A stretch of DNA of 64,000 bases. Source: an uncultured Actinomycetes bacterium. Its GTDB lineage: Bacteria; Actinomycetota; Actinomycetes; S36-B12; UBA10799. A program made the position numbers and the translations under genes. Shown here in pieces: positions 47,553 through 55,801 of this stretch (positions are counted from its first letter, which is position 1; each line of letters opens with the position of its first letter). The notes under the pieces are model-generated. The model was not told the DNA's origin. It worked only from the letters and a program-made list of their open reading frames with translations, and ran no database searches. The stretch lies in assembly GCA_946803585.1 (NCBI GenBank), contig CAMPEQ010000007.1, forward strand, positions 94,451 through 158,450. Direction: 5' to 3'.

Positions 47553-49145
47553 ATGCCCGAGCAGAGCAGCACGTCCGTACTGCCGGGGCAGACTCCTCCT
47601 GTTTGGTCTAAGCGAGCAGGCGCTGGCATTGGCCTGCTATCAACCCTCGTCGCGTTGGCGGTCGCAGAACTGCTCTCCCTTGTCCTGCCTGGCGGTCCAT
47701 CTCCAGTCCGAGCGATCGCGGACCTTGTCATTGAGACGACTCCGGCCGAACTCAGGAAGACGCTCATTGATGCCGTGGGAACGGCCGATAAGCCACTGCT
47801 TACCGGTGGCATCATCATTGTGATCCTGATCGTTGGAGCCGGTGTTGGAGTCCGGTTCCGCAACATGGCTCGAACATCGTGGCCGGCTTATCTGGTGCTC
47901 GGCTTACTCGTGGGTGCACTCACGGCGTTGGGTACGGCCGCCATCGTCTCCGGGTTGATCGCAGGCCTAGGCGGCGCACTCGCCGGTTGGGCAACACTGG
48001 CATTCCTATTGCAAACGACCGCCGAGCCCGTTGAGATCGCTCCGGGTGAAGTTGGAATCAGGGTCTCGCCCACCCTTGACCGCCGAACCTTCCTGGTCTC
48101 TAGTGGAGCCGTCGGACTGCTGGCGGTCGGTGGCGTCGCTGTCTTGTCTGCGGTCCGGGCTACGTCTCTGCGCACTGTCGAGACCGCTCGGGCGATGCTG
48201 AGCTTGGCAAGACCAGCGAGTCCTGCCCCGCCGCTGCCCCCTGCCGCCGGAATTGATATCGCCGGAATGCCGCCCCCAGTAACTGCCAACGAGGATTTCT
48301 ACCGCATCGACACCGCGCTCGTACCACCAGCGGTCGATGTTGATGACTGGTCGCTGACTATCACCGGCCGGGTAGGTCAACCGATAACTCTGACGTACTC
48401 CGAGCTCCGAGACCTACCGCAGATAGAGCGCTACATCACGCTGGCGTGTGTCAGCAACCCAGTGGGTGGGGACCTAGTCGGGAACGCGCTCTGGCAAGGA
48501 GTGCCACTACGGGCCGTGCTAGAAAGTGCTGGAATCAGCCCATCGGCTGAACAGCTCGTTGCAGAGTCAGTTGACGGCTTCACTGCAGCCTTCCCCATAA
48601 ACGCAGCAGTTGATGATCGCGAAGCAATGATCGCCTTGGGTATGAACGGCGAAGTGCTACCGATCAGCCATGGATTCCCCGCCCGTCTCGTTGTTCCGGG
48701 GCTGTACGGCTATGTGTCAGCGACCAAGTGGTTGAGTCAAATTCGGTTGACCACTTTCGCTGAAGAGACTGGGTTCTGGATTCCGCGTGGATGGATTGCG
48801 GATGGAACAATCGAGTCAGCATCGAGAATCGATGTACCGCTCAATCGCGAGTCACTACCTGCCGGCAACGTGGTGGTGGCCGGACGGGCTTGGCACCAAC
48901 GCGTCGCGATTGGCGGTGTCGAAGTATCAGTCGATGATGGACCCTGGTCTGCCGCGACATTGGCAGCCGATATGGGTATCGACACCTGGCGCCTTTGGTC
49001 GTGGAACTGGGCGGCCACCCGAGGCGATCACACCTTGAGAGTAAGAATGATCGATGCGAATGGCGACGTCCAGTCACCTGTTGTCAGGAGGTCGGGTCCG
49101 GGTCCGTCGTCGGGATACCAGTCAGTTGAGGTCTTTGTTGACTAG
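47553..49145 (+). CDS. membrane molybdopterin-dependent oxidoreductase
   Basis: A 530-residue membrane enzyme. Four Sec-type helices lie at about 22-155. A fifth hydrophobic helix at about 183-200 is preceded by DRRTFLVSS (Arg177-Arg178), a twin-arginine signal in the middle of the protein. The external domain (about 250-525) is of the sulfite-oxidase fold: ITLACVSNPVGGDLVG carries the molybdenum-binding Cys298, and a Mo-cofactor dimerisation-like beta domain ends the protein. Such five-helix proteins in Streptomyces are known to use Sec first and Tat for the last helix. The electron partner and substrate are unknown. Confidence 0.88.
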   Translation: MPEQSSTSVLPGQTPPVWSKRAGAGIGLLSTLVALAVAELLSLVLPGGPSPVRAIADLVIETTPAELRKTLIDAVGTADKPLLTGGIIIVILIVGAGVGVRFRNMARTSWPAYLVLGLLVGALTALGTAAIVSGLIAGLGGALAGWATLAFLLQTTAEPVEIAPGEVGIRVSPTLDRRTFLVSSGAVGLLAVGGVAVLSAVRATSLRTVETARAMLSLARPASPAPPLPPAAGIDIAGMPPPVTANEDFYRIDTALVPPAVDVDDWSLTITGRVGQPITLTYSELRDLPQIERYITLACVSNPVGGDLVGNALWQGVPLRAVLESAGISPSAEQLVAESVDGFTAAFPINAAVDDREAMIALGMNGEVLPISHGFPARLVVPGLYGYVSATKWLSQIRLTTFAEETGFWIPRGWIADGTIESASRIDVPLNRESLPAGNVVVAGRAWHQRVAIGGVEVSVDDGPWSAATLAADMGIDTWRLWSWNWAATRGDHTLRVRMIDANGDVQSPVVRRSGPGPSSGYQSVEVFVD

Positions 49146-49715
49146 TGCCCCAACCGCGGTCTGCGATGGCGCGGCGGCATTCTCGACCAGGGAATAGTTC
49201 TCCGCAATCGCCTGGGCAACGGCCTGCCTTGCACCTCGCTCAACAAATATCGAGAAATCTGCTGCCTCCTCGTAGAACGGTAGGCGCGATCTCATGATCT
49301 GTTCGGCGGATTTCTGCGCATGAAGCGACGGACGCGTTGGATCGTCAGCGGTCTTAGCAGCCAGCCGAGCAATATCTCCCTGTAACCAAACGACAGGACC
49401 AGCTGATCGCAGGGCCTCCAACTTGCGCGCGCTGTAGATCTCCGTCTCATCCTCATCTAGATCCACAATCACACCACCGCCACAGTCAACAATTATTCCG
49501 TCTAGCGCGGCCAACTGTTGAACCACTATGAACTCTGCGTCGCGGAACACTCGCCAATCTCCGCCACTGTCGGAGATAAGCTCGGGGATGGTCTTTCCAA
49601 ACTGATACTCCACGAGCAAATCGGTCGACATGACGGGACGCTTGGTCAGAACCGAGAGACGCCGAGCGACGTTGGACTTACCAACACCGCGCATACCGAT
49701 CAAGTTGATATTCAA
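49122..49715 (-). CDS. shikimate kinase-like protein
   Basis: A 197-residue NMP-kinase fold protein. The P-loop GMRGVGKS, the substrate site STDLLVEYQFG and WRVFRDAEF (Arg), the IVDCGGGV loop and the TRPSL lid Arg are in the right order for AroK. The first lid Arg is replaced by Lys (AAKTADDP). TTG at 49715 is chosen: GGAAGGG precedes it by 6 bases. The reading to 49883 is rejected. It lies next to a second G6PDH rather than an aro operon, so its true substrate is uncertain. It overlaps the molybdoenzyme tail by 24 bases. Confidence 0.7.
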   Translation of the reverse strand: MNINLIGMRGVGKSNVARRLSVLTKRPVMSTDLLVEYQFGKTIPELISDSGGDWRVFRDAEFIVVQQLAALDGIIVDCGGGVIVDLDEDETEIYSARKLEALRSAGPVVWLQGDIARLAAKTADDPTRPSLHAQKSAEQIMRSRLPFYEEAADFSIFVERGARQAVAQAIAENYSLVENAAAPSQTAVGALVNKDLN

Positions 49716-49721
49716 CGAAGA

Positions 49722-49728
49722 CCCTTCC
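49722..49728 (-). promoter_or_regulatory. Shine-Dalgarno site of shikimate kinase-like gene
   Basis: The minus strand reads GGAAGGG here, 6 bases before the TTG at 49715, and supports that start over the long reading to 49883. Confidence 0.65.
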
Positions 49729-49819
49729 AGTTCGGAGTATGTGGTCGCAATACTGGCATTTAACGCCTGGTGTGGGTGCTTGTAACGCGCGTGAAACTGG
49801 TATTCGAGACCGTCTGTAG

Positions 49820-51283
49820 ATGGCGAAACCCAGTTCAGGCGTTGGACCCAAGAATCCACAGGTTGTCGTGCTCTTTGGAGCAACAGGGGACCTTGCCCGG
49901 CGTAAGCTCCTTCCCGGCCTATTCCACCTGGCCACTAGCGGTTTCATCCCAGGCTGCCAGATAGTGGGAGTGTCCCTAGATGAGATGACTCCCGAGGAGT
50001 TCCGCTGCGCTGCCAGGTCCGCCCTTGACAACCACTTCTCGCGCGGGATCGATGAGCAGAAGTGGGAGGCCTTTGCCGACAGTTTGGACTACGTGTCGAC
50101 GACCTCGGGACCCGAGGCATTGGCGGCGGCAGTCAAGAGAGCCGAGGGAGAGCTCGGCGACAGCCCTGATCGATTGCACTATTTGAGTGTGCCGCCTAAC
50201 GCAGCGCTAGCGGCCGTACAACTACTTGCCGACGCTAACCTGGTCGCGCGATCTCGCGTCATTATGGAGAAGCCATTCGGAATCGACTTGGTGTCCGCGG
50301 TAGCCCTCAATTCTGAGCTGCATGAGGTCTTTGGCGAGGACCAAATATTCCGAATCGATCACTTCCTGGGTAAGGAGCCAGCTCAGAACATTCTTGCCTT
50401 CCGGTTCGCTAACGGCCTATTCGAACCGATCTGGAACCGCAACTTCATCGACCACATCCAGATCGACGTCCCGGAGGAACTCGGACTCGATCAACGCGCA
50501 GGCTTCTACGAGGGAACGGGCGCGTATCGGGACATGGTGGTCACTCACCTCTTCCAGATCCTTGGGTTCATCGCTATGGAACCACCCACAGCGTTGGATT
50601 CGGCATCAATCACCGAGGAGAAGAACAAGGTATTTCGCAGTATGGTCCCGGTCGAGCCCTCGGACGTGGTCCGCGGGCAGTACAACGGCTATCGAGAGAT
50701 CGACGGTGTTGATCCCGAATCCGACACTGAGACCTTCATCGCGATGCGCTGCACGATCGATAACTGGAGATGGGCCGGTGTCCCGTTCTACTTACGAACC
50801 GGAAAGCGGATGGCGGAAGGGCAACGAATCGTCTCGATCGCCTTCCGAGAGCCACCGAAGAGCATGTTCCCGGCCAACTCTGGAGTAGGGGCGCAGGGTC
50901 CTGATCACCTGACATTTGACCTCGCTGACGCCGCGAAGATGTCGCTATCGTTCTACGGTAAACGGCCTGGTCCGGGAATGCGCCTAGACAAGCTCAGCTT
51001 GCAGTTCGCTATGCATGACACCGGCCTGCAGGGTGACGTGCTCGAAGCATACGAGCGCCTCATCCTGGACGCTATGCGCGGCGATCGAACCTTGTTCACT
51101 ACCGCGGAGGGAATCGAGCGACTTTGGGAAGTTTCGACGCCACTACTAGATGCGCCGCCGCCGGTTCGGATGTATTCGCCTGGATCATGGGGCCCCAACG
51201 CCATCCATCAACTCGTCGCTCCCCACGCTTGGCGCCTCCCATTCGAACGTGCGTGGCGTAGCCCGAACGCCCTGGGAAGCTAG
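49820..51283 (+). CDS. zwf: glucose-6-phosphate dehydrogenase (copy 2)
   Basis: A 487-residue G6PDH distinct from the copy at 27070-28446. It shows [44 protein letters not shown] (catalytic His) and later RTGKRMAEG. All catalytic residues are present. It is divergent from the shikimate-kinase-like gene (104-base spacer) and 18 bases before the convergent ChaA-type gene. The two copies differ at the cofactor loop ([10 protein letters not shown] versus GITGDLAKKM), so they may differ in NAD/NADP preference or regulation. Confidence 0.93.
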   Translation: MAKPSSGVGPKNPQVVVLFGATGDLARRKLLPGLFHLATSGFIPGCQIVGVSLDEMTPEEFRCAARSALDNHFSRGIDEQKWEAFADSLDYVSTTSGPEALAAAVKRAEGELGDSPDRLHYLSVPPNAALAAVQLLADANLVARSRVIMEKPFGIDLVSAVALNSELHEVFGEDQIFRIDHFLGKEPAQNILAFRFANGLFEPIWNRNFIDHIQIDVPEELGLDQRAGFYEGTGAYRDMVVTHLFQILGFIAMEPPTALDSASITEEKNKVFRSMVPVEPSDVVRGQYNGYREIDGVDPESDTETFIAMRCTIDNWRWAGVPFYLRTGKRMAEGQRIVSIAFREPPKSMFPANSGVGAQGPDHLTFDLADAAKMSLSFYGKRPGPGMRLDKLSLQFAMHDTGLQGDVLEAYERLILDAMRGDRTLFTTAEGIERLWEVSTPLLDAPPPVRMYSPGSWGPNAIHQLVAPHAWRLPFERAWRSPNALGS

Positions 51284-51301
51284 GCATGTCTGGTACCGCA
51301 A

Positions 51302-52429
51302 TTAGGGCAGGACCGCCAGCATGATGAAACCCGCGAAGACAACCAAATGCACCCCACCCTGAAGTACAGTCGCGCGACCGTTATTGAGGGTGAGAATCCC
51401 TAACGCGACGGTAAGTGCTAGAAGCACCATCTCGATAGCGCCTAGGCCAAGGATCAGTGATCCATCGATCCAAATAGAGGCGATTGCGATTGCCGGAATC
51501 GTCAAGCCGATACTGGCAAGTGCAGAACCGTACGCCAGATTGAAACTCGTCTGGATCCTCCCACGTGCGGCGGCTCGCGTTGCCGCGATCGCCTCAGGTA
51601 GTAAGACAACCAATGCAATGACGATCGCTACCACCGTGATCGGCAAGCCTACGCCGGCGATAGCGGATTCGATGGCTGGAGAGACGGTCTTGGCCAGACC
51701 AACCACGGCCACTAGGCCAACGACGAGCATCAGCAGGCTCAGGATGGTCTCGCCTCGCGAGGGCGGCGTCGCATGGCGTTCTTCTTCAGCCGCGGCGTCA
51801 GCGAGTTCAGACTTGGTCGGATTCTTGACCGGCTCCGGGAGGAAGAAATCACGATGTCGAACTGTCGCAACAAAGACGTAGAGCCCGTAAAGGACGACCG
51901 AAGCTCCCGCAGCGAACGCGAGTTGACCTCCAGTGAACGTAGGCCCAGCGCTACTAGTGGTGAAGGTCGGAAGGACCAGGCACAGAGTCGCAAGCGCACC
52001 TACGGTCGCGAGTGCTCCCCCGCTGCCGCCAGGGTTGAACAGCGCAACGCGACCACGGAAGGTTGCCGCGATGAGGGAAATGCCGACTATGCCATTCGCG
52101 GTGATCATCAAGGCGGCAAAGACCGTATCGCGAGCGAGTGAGGCCTTGTCATCTCCGCCAGAGATCATCAGCGTGACGATGAGACCCACTTCAATGATGG
52201 TCACTGCTACGGCGAGTACCAACGAACCGAACGGCTCACCAACCTTCAAGGCCACCACCTCGGCGTGGTGAACTGCGGCAAGAATCGCCCCAACCAGCGC
52301 GATCACAATGATCCAGACAAGCACACCAGCGGGCTTTGAACCCCACGTTAGCGCCAAGATCACGACAGCAATTACTGGTGCACCGACGGGCCACCATCGG
52401 GCAAGGGGTGAAGAAGCACTTGCAGACAT
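51302..52429 (-). CDS. ChaA-type calcium/cation:proton antiporter
   Basis: A 375-residue membrane antiporter of the CaCA superfamily. It has about eleven helices, with two alpha-repeat Glu motifs: VGEPFGSLVLAVAVTIIEV and VLLPEAIAATRAAARG. A charged cytoplasmic loop (about 200-225) separates the halves. It should exchange Ca2+, Na+ or K+ for protons. Gene length and motifs fit ChaA. It converges on zwf copy 2. Confidence 0.88.
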   Translation of the reverse strand: MSASASSPLARWWPVGAPVIAVVILALTWGSKPAGVLVWIIVIALVGAILAAVHHAEVVALKVGEPFGSLVLAVAVTIIEVGLIVTLMISGGDDKASLARDTVFAALMITANGIVGISLIAATFRGRVALFNPGGSGGALATVGALATLCLVLPTFTTSSAGPTFTGGQLAFAAGASVVLYGLYVFVATVRHRDFFLPEPVKNPTKSELADAAAEEERHATPPSRGETILSLLMLVVGLVAVVGLAKTVSPAIESAIAGVGLPITVVAIVIALVVLLPEAIAATRAAARGRIQTSFNLAYGSALASIGLTIPAIAIASIWIDGSLILGLGAIEMVLLALTVALGILTLNNGRATVLQGGVHLVVFAGFIMLAVLP

Positions 52430-52847
52430 GGCGACACTCTCCCAGACGTCAGGCCCGGACTGTGACCTAGTCGTCCTATCTCTCGTTAGGTTTTCGCGCT
52501 ATGGTGGCATTCTTACTTTGGGCGTCATTGGCACGACAACCGCTCCCAGTCCGATCTCGCACCCGCAAGGATCTGCGAGTCTGCGGAACAAGAGCGATGG
52601 AAGTACATCAGATGTTCTCCAGCCAGGAGGGCACAACCGATGCCAATGCAGTGCAGCCAAGCCTGACCACGTGACCACGTGTGGTTGGCTGCCGACTCGC
52701 AGACTCTGATCTAAGAGCAAACGCGCAGAGTTCGGTGCAGAGCGATCAACCTGATCACCCTGTCGCGAACGGCGCTAGCCCGGAGCAGTCTTCTGACTCC
52801 GGATCGTGCCCTTGCGTAGTCTTTCAAGAACAGCAATGGAGTTTGTC
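52430..52847. other. 418-base intergenic region before the DEAD-box helicase
   Basis: The longest gene-free stretch of the window, between divergent chaA-type and helicase genes. No credible ORF is seen. It contains two tandem copies of GACCACGT (52665-52680) that create two CACGTG palindromes (52668-52673 and 52676-52681). The rest may be a long 5' leader of the helicase, as known for some cold-shock helicases; no clear terminator or -10/-35 set was found by eye. Confidence 0.5.
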
Positions 52848-54263
52848 GTGGCCACAGCCAAGTTTACTGATTTCAATATCCCCGATCCGATCATCGACCT
52901 CTTGCGCGCTGATGGAATCGTCGAGCCGTTTCCGATTCAATCCGCGACCCTGCCCGATTCCCTGATGGGACGCGATGTACTCGGTCGCGGCCGCACTGGG
53001 TCAGGTAAGACGCTGGCGTTTGTCCTGCCTGTCGTAACCCGGCTCTGCAGCCCGCGACGTAAGGCCGCAGCGGGTCGACCACGGGCGATCATCCTCGCAC
53101 CGACACGTGAACTGGCGAACCAGATCAACGATGTACTTGCGCCAATAGCTGAGCAAGTTGGACTAACGACAGTCACGATGTACGGCGGGGTAAGCCCAGT
53201 GCCTCAGCTCAACGCTTTGCGGCGTGGTGTCGACATTGTTGTTGCATGCCCAGGCCGACTCCTCGATCACTACCGGGCCGGAAAGCTGGAGCTCAGCGCT
53301 GTCGAGATCACGGTGATTGACGAGGCCGACCATATGGCTGACCTGGGCTTCTTGCCAGATGTCCGGAAGATCTTGGATGGTACCCAGAAGTCTGGACAGC
53401 GACTCCTCTTCTCGGCGACGCTGGACAAGGACGTAAATGTGATCGTTCGCCGCTACCTCAATGACCCCCTAACGTTCGACGTCGATCCAGGCGATCGAGA
53501 CCCACACGCAGACATCGATCACCACATCTTGACCGTCGACTCCGGTGATCGAGTCGCCGTGATTGCCGAACTCACGAAGCCAGGTGGCCGAACCGTCGTG
53601 TTCACCCGAACGCGTCACGGCGCGACGAAGCTGCGTGAACAACTACGCAAGCACGGCGTCTCAGCGGTCGAGCTACACGGCATGCTCAGCCAATCGGCAC
53701 GAGCACGCAACCTCGAGTCGTTTGCTAGTGGACGCTCCAGCACGCTAGTTGCGACCGACGTTGCTGCGCGCGGAATCCACGTTGATGACGTGGGCTTGGT
53801 CATCCATGCTGATCCGCCGGCGGAATCCAAGGCGTATCTACACCGATCAGGACGCACCGCCAGAGCAGGCGCAAAAGGAACCGTCGTCACGATGGCAACA
53901 GGAAAGCAGATCCGGGGTGTGCGTCAGCTGACGGCGCGAGCCAAGATCAAGCCCACGGAGAACCGGGTTGCACCAGGAAGCGAGCTGCTGAGCTCTCTTG
54001 CTGCTCCACCGCTGGCCACAAACGGATCGACCCGATCGGCACAGTCGACACATCCGAGCCAGCCCGAGCAGCGCAAGCGCCAAGCGAAGCGTTCACGGTC
54101 AGGCTGGGCGAAGGCCAAACCCAAGACCAACGCTAGGTCGAAATCAAAGCGGACCAATCGAGGGGCAGATGCCGGTAACAACGCCCAAAGTGGAAAGCCT
54201 CGCCATGGCACCACCGTTCGGGCCGGCCAAGCTGCCAAGAACAGGGAGCGGGTCAGCTCCTAG
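52848..54263 (+). CDS. DEAD-box ATP-dependent RNA helicase
   Basis: A 471-residue RNA helicase. The Q motif is GIVEPFPIQSATLP, Walker A is GRTGSGKT, then PTRELANQ, motif II is VIDEADHM, SAT appears as FSATLD, and motif VI is HRSGRTARAG. The last 100 or so residues are a basic, disordered Lys/Arg/Ser-rich tail, typical of RhlE/CsdA-like proteins and likely to bind RNA. GTG at 52848 is chosen: GGAG lies 6 bases upstream; ATG at 52836 is an alternative. Confidence 0.93.
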   Translation: MATAKFTDFNIPDPIIDLLRADGIVEPFPIQSATLPDSLMGRDVLGRGRTGSGKTLAFVLPVVTRLCSPRRKAAAGRPRAIILAPTRELANQINDVLAPIAEQVGLTTVTMYGGVSPVPQLNALRRGVDIVVACPGRLLDHYRAGKLELSAVEITVIDEADHMADLGFLPDVRKILDGTQKSGQRLLFSATLDKDVNVIVRRYLNDPLTFDVDPGDRDPHADIDHHILTVDSGDRVAVIAELTKPGGRTVVFTRTRHGATKLREQLRKHGVSAVELHGMLSQSARARNLESFASGRSSTLVATDVAARGIHVDDVGLVIHADPPAESKAYLHRSGRTARAGAKGTVVTMATGKQIRGVRQLTARAKIKPTENRVAPGSELLSSLAAPPLATNGSTRSAQSTHPSQPEQRKRQAKRSRSGWAKAKPKTNARSKSKRTNRGADAGNNAQSGKPRHGTTVRAGQAAKNRERVSS

Positions 54264-54307
54264 GCTGGTCTGAGCTGTGGCAGACCAATGAGCTTGAATA
54301 GATCGCC

Positions 54308-55024
54308 ATGACGGTGAACGAGTCAACACGATCCGCTGATCACACCGACGTCGACCGCACGATTCGATCTTTCAACGCGCGCCGCGGACGGGTGCGTTCT
54401 GGCACGGCCGAGGCGTTGGAGCGACTGTGGCCCCGTTGGGGTGTGGATGTTGGCGATGATTTCAGCATGGCCTCCCTCTATCCCGGGAGAGAGACAGATG
54501 ATCTGGTCGTTGAGATCGGCTGCGGAATGGGTGAGACAACCCTGGCAATGGCGCTGGCACAACCCCACCGCCGGTTGCTAGCTGTTGACGTTCACACACC
54601 GGGGCTCGGCGCGATTTTGCGCGGCTGTGAGGACAATGAGATCACGAATGTTCGCGTTGTTCGTGGCGATGCGGTCGATCTCCTGTCCGGCCGGATAGAG
54701 GCAGAGTCGTTGGACGAGATTCGGATCTACTTTCCTGATCCATGGCCCAAGCAGCGACATCAGAAGCGGCGCCTGATCCAGCCGGCATTTGTACGGTTGG
54801 CGTCCTCCCGGCTGCGTCCTGGAGGGACCCTTCACTGTGCAACGGACTGGCCTGATTACGCGCGTCAGATGCTCGAAGTTCTGACGGCCGAACCTAGCTT
54901 GCGTAACAAGTTCGAAGGATTTGCTCCTCGTCCTTCAACACGACCGACGACGCGATTCGAGTCTAAGGGAATCGCTCAAGGGCACCCGATCGCAGATCTG
55001 ATCTTCTCCAAGACGGCTACGTAG
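54308..55024 (+). CDS. trmB: tRNA (guanine46-N7)-methyltransferase TrmB
   Basis: A 238-residue SAM-dependent enzyme making m7G46 in tRNA. Signatures: VEIGCGMGETTL (SAM site), VVRGDAVDLL, IYFPDPWPKQRHQKRRL (catalytic and tRNA-binding), and a final FESKGIAQGHPIADLIF. All family motifs are present. The gene follows the helicase by 44 bases on the same strand. Confidence 0.95.
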   Translation: MTVNESTRSADHTDVDRTIRSFNARRGRVRSGTAEALERLWPRWGVDVGDDFSMASLYPGRETDDLVVEIGCGMGETTLAMALAQPHRRLLAVDVHTPGLGAILRGCEDNEITNVRVVRGDAVDLLSGRIEAESLDEIRIYFPDPWPKQRHQKRRLIQPAFVRLASSRLRPGGTLHCATDWPDYARQMLEVLTAEPSLRNKFEGFAPRPSTRPTTRFESKGIAQGHPIADLIFSKTAT

Positions 55025-55105
55025 CAGCCGGTCCCTTCCGTCACTTCTAGAAAGTGGGCCATTTCTAAGCTGCGTCACCGCCGCCGCCGGAATAGGCTGA
55101 CCGGC

Positions 55106-55801
55106 ATGAATTGGAACGGACTATCCACCCCAACATGGCCGGGAACGATCTCGAACCTTGATGCGAAAATCGAGATCGCACAGAAACTCGCCGGACGAGC
55201 CGAAGATGGCCAAGTAATCGGCATCGGATCTGGGTCGACGAGCTTCCTCGCCCTGCTTGCACTCGCTGATCGGGTCAAGAACGAGAGCCTCAGTATTCGC
55301 TGTGTAGCGACGTCGATCGAGATCGAGTCGTATTGCACAGCTTTGGGCCTCACCGTGACGACCCTCGTAAACTGCCGACCCGACTGGGCATTCGATGGTG
55401 CCGACGAGGTCGATCCCCACCACAACCTCATCAAGGGCCGCGGCGGCGCGTTCGTTCGCGAGCAACTGGTCTTTGCCTCAGCCCCAAAGCGAGTGATCCT
55501 CGTAGACGAGTCAAAGTTCGTACCTGCCCTCGGCACGAACTTCGGCGTCCCTCTCGCCGTTGTCCCGGAAGCATCCAACCTGGTTCGGACTATCGTCGAG
55601 GCTGAACTCGGCACCTACCCACAGGTGCGCCCAGCAGGCGGCAAGGACGGCGGAGTGATTGATGAACAAGGGAGCCTCGTGATGGACCTTCACATCGATG
55701 CGAGTAGAACCCCCGCAGACCTTGAATCATTCCTCCTAACCGTGCCTGGAATAAGCGCAACCGGTCTATTCGTCGGCTACGACATGGAAGTCATTAGCTA
55801 G
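55106..55801 (+). CDS. rpiA: ribose-5-phosphate isomerase A
   Basis: A 231-residue enzyme interconverting ribose-5-phosphate and ribulose-5-phosphate. Motifs: GIGSGSTSFLAL (phosphate loop), DGADEVD (catalytic Asp), KGRGGAFVREQL (Glu base) and VDESKFV. It belongs to the non-oxidative pentose phosphate branch and complements gnd and the two G6PDH genes in this window. The stop shares CTAG with the convergent GGDEF-EAL gene. Confidence 0.95.
   Translation: MNWNGLSTPTWPGTISNLDAKIEIAQKLAGRAEDGQVIGIGSGSTSFLALLALADRVKNESLSIRCVATSIEIESYCTALGLTVTTLVNCRPDWAFDGADEVDPHHNLIKGRGGAFVREQLVFASAPKRVILVDESKFVPALGTNFGVPLAVVPEASNLVRTIVEAELGTYPQVRPAGGKDGGVIDEQGSLVMDLHIDASRTPADLESFLLTVPGISATGLFVGYDMEVIS

Noticed and set aside
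55040-55075. Short inverted repeat CACTT...AAGTG between trmB and rpiA as terminator
   Set aside because: Arms are only 5 bases with no following T-run; too weak to call.
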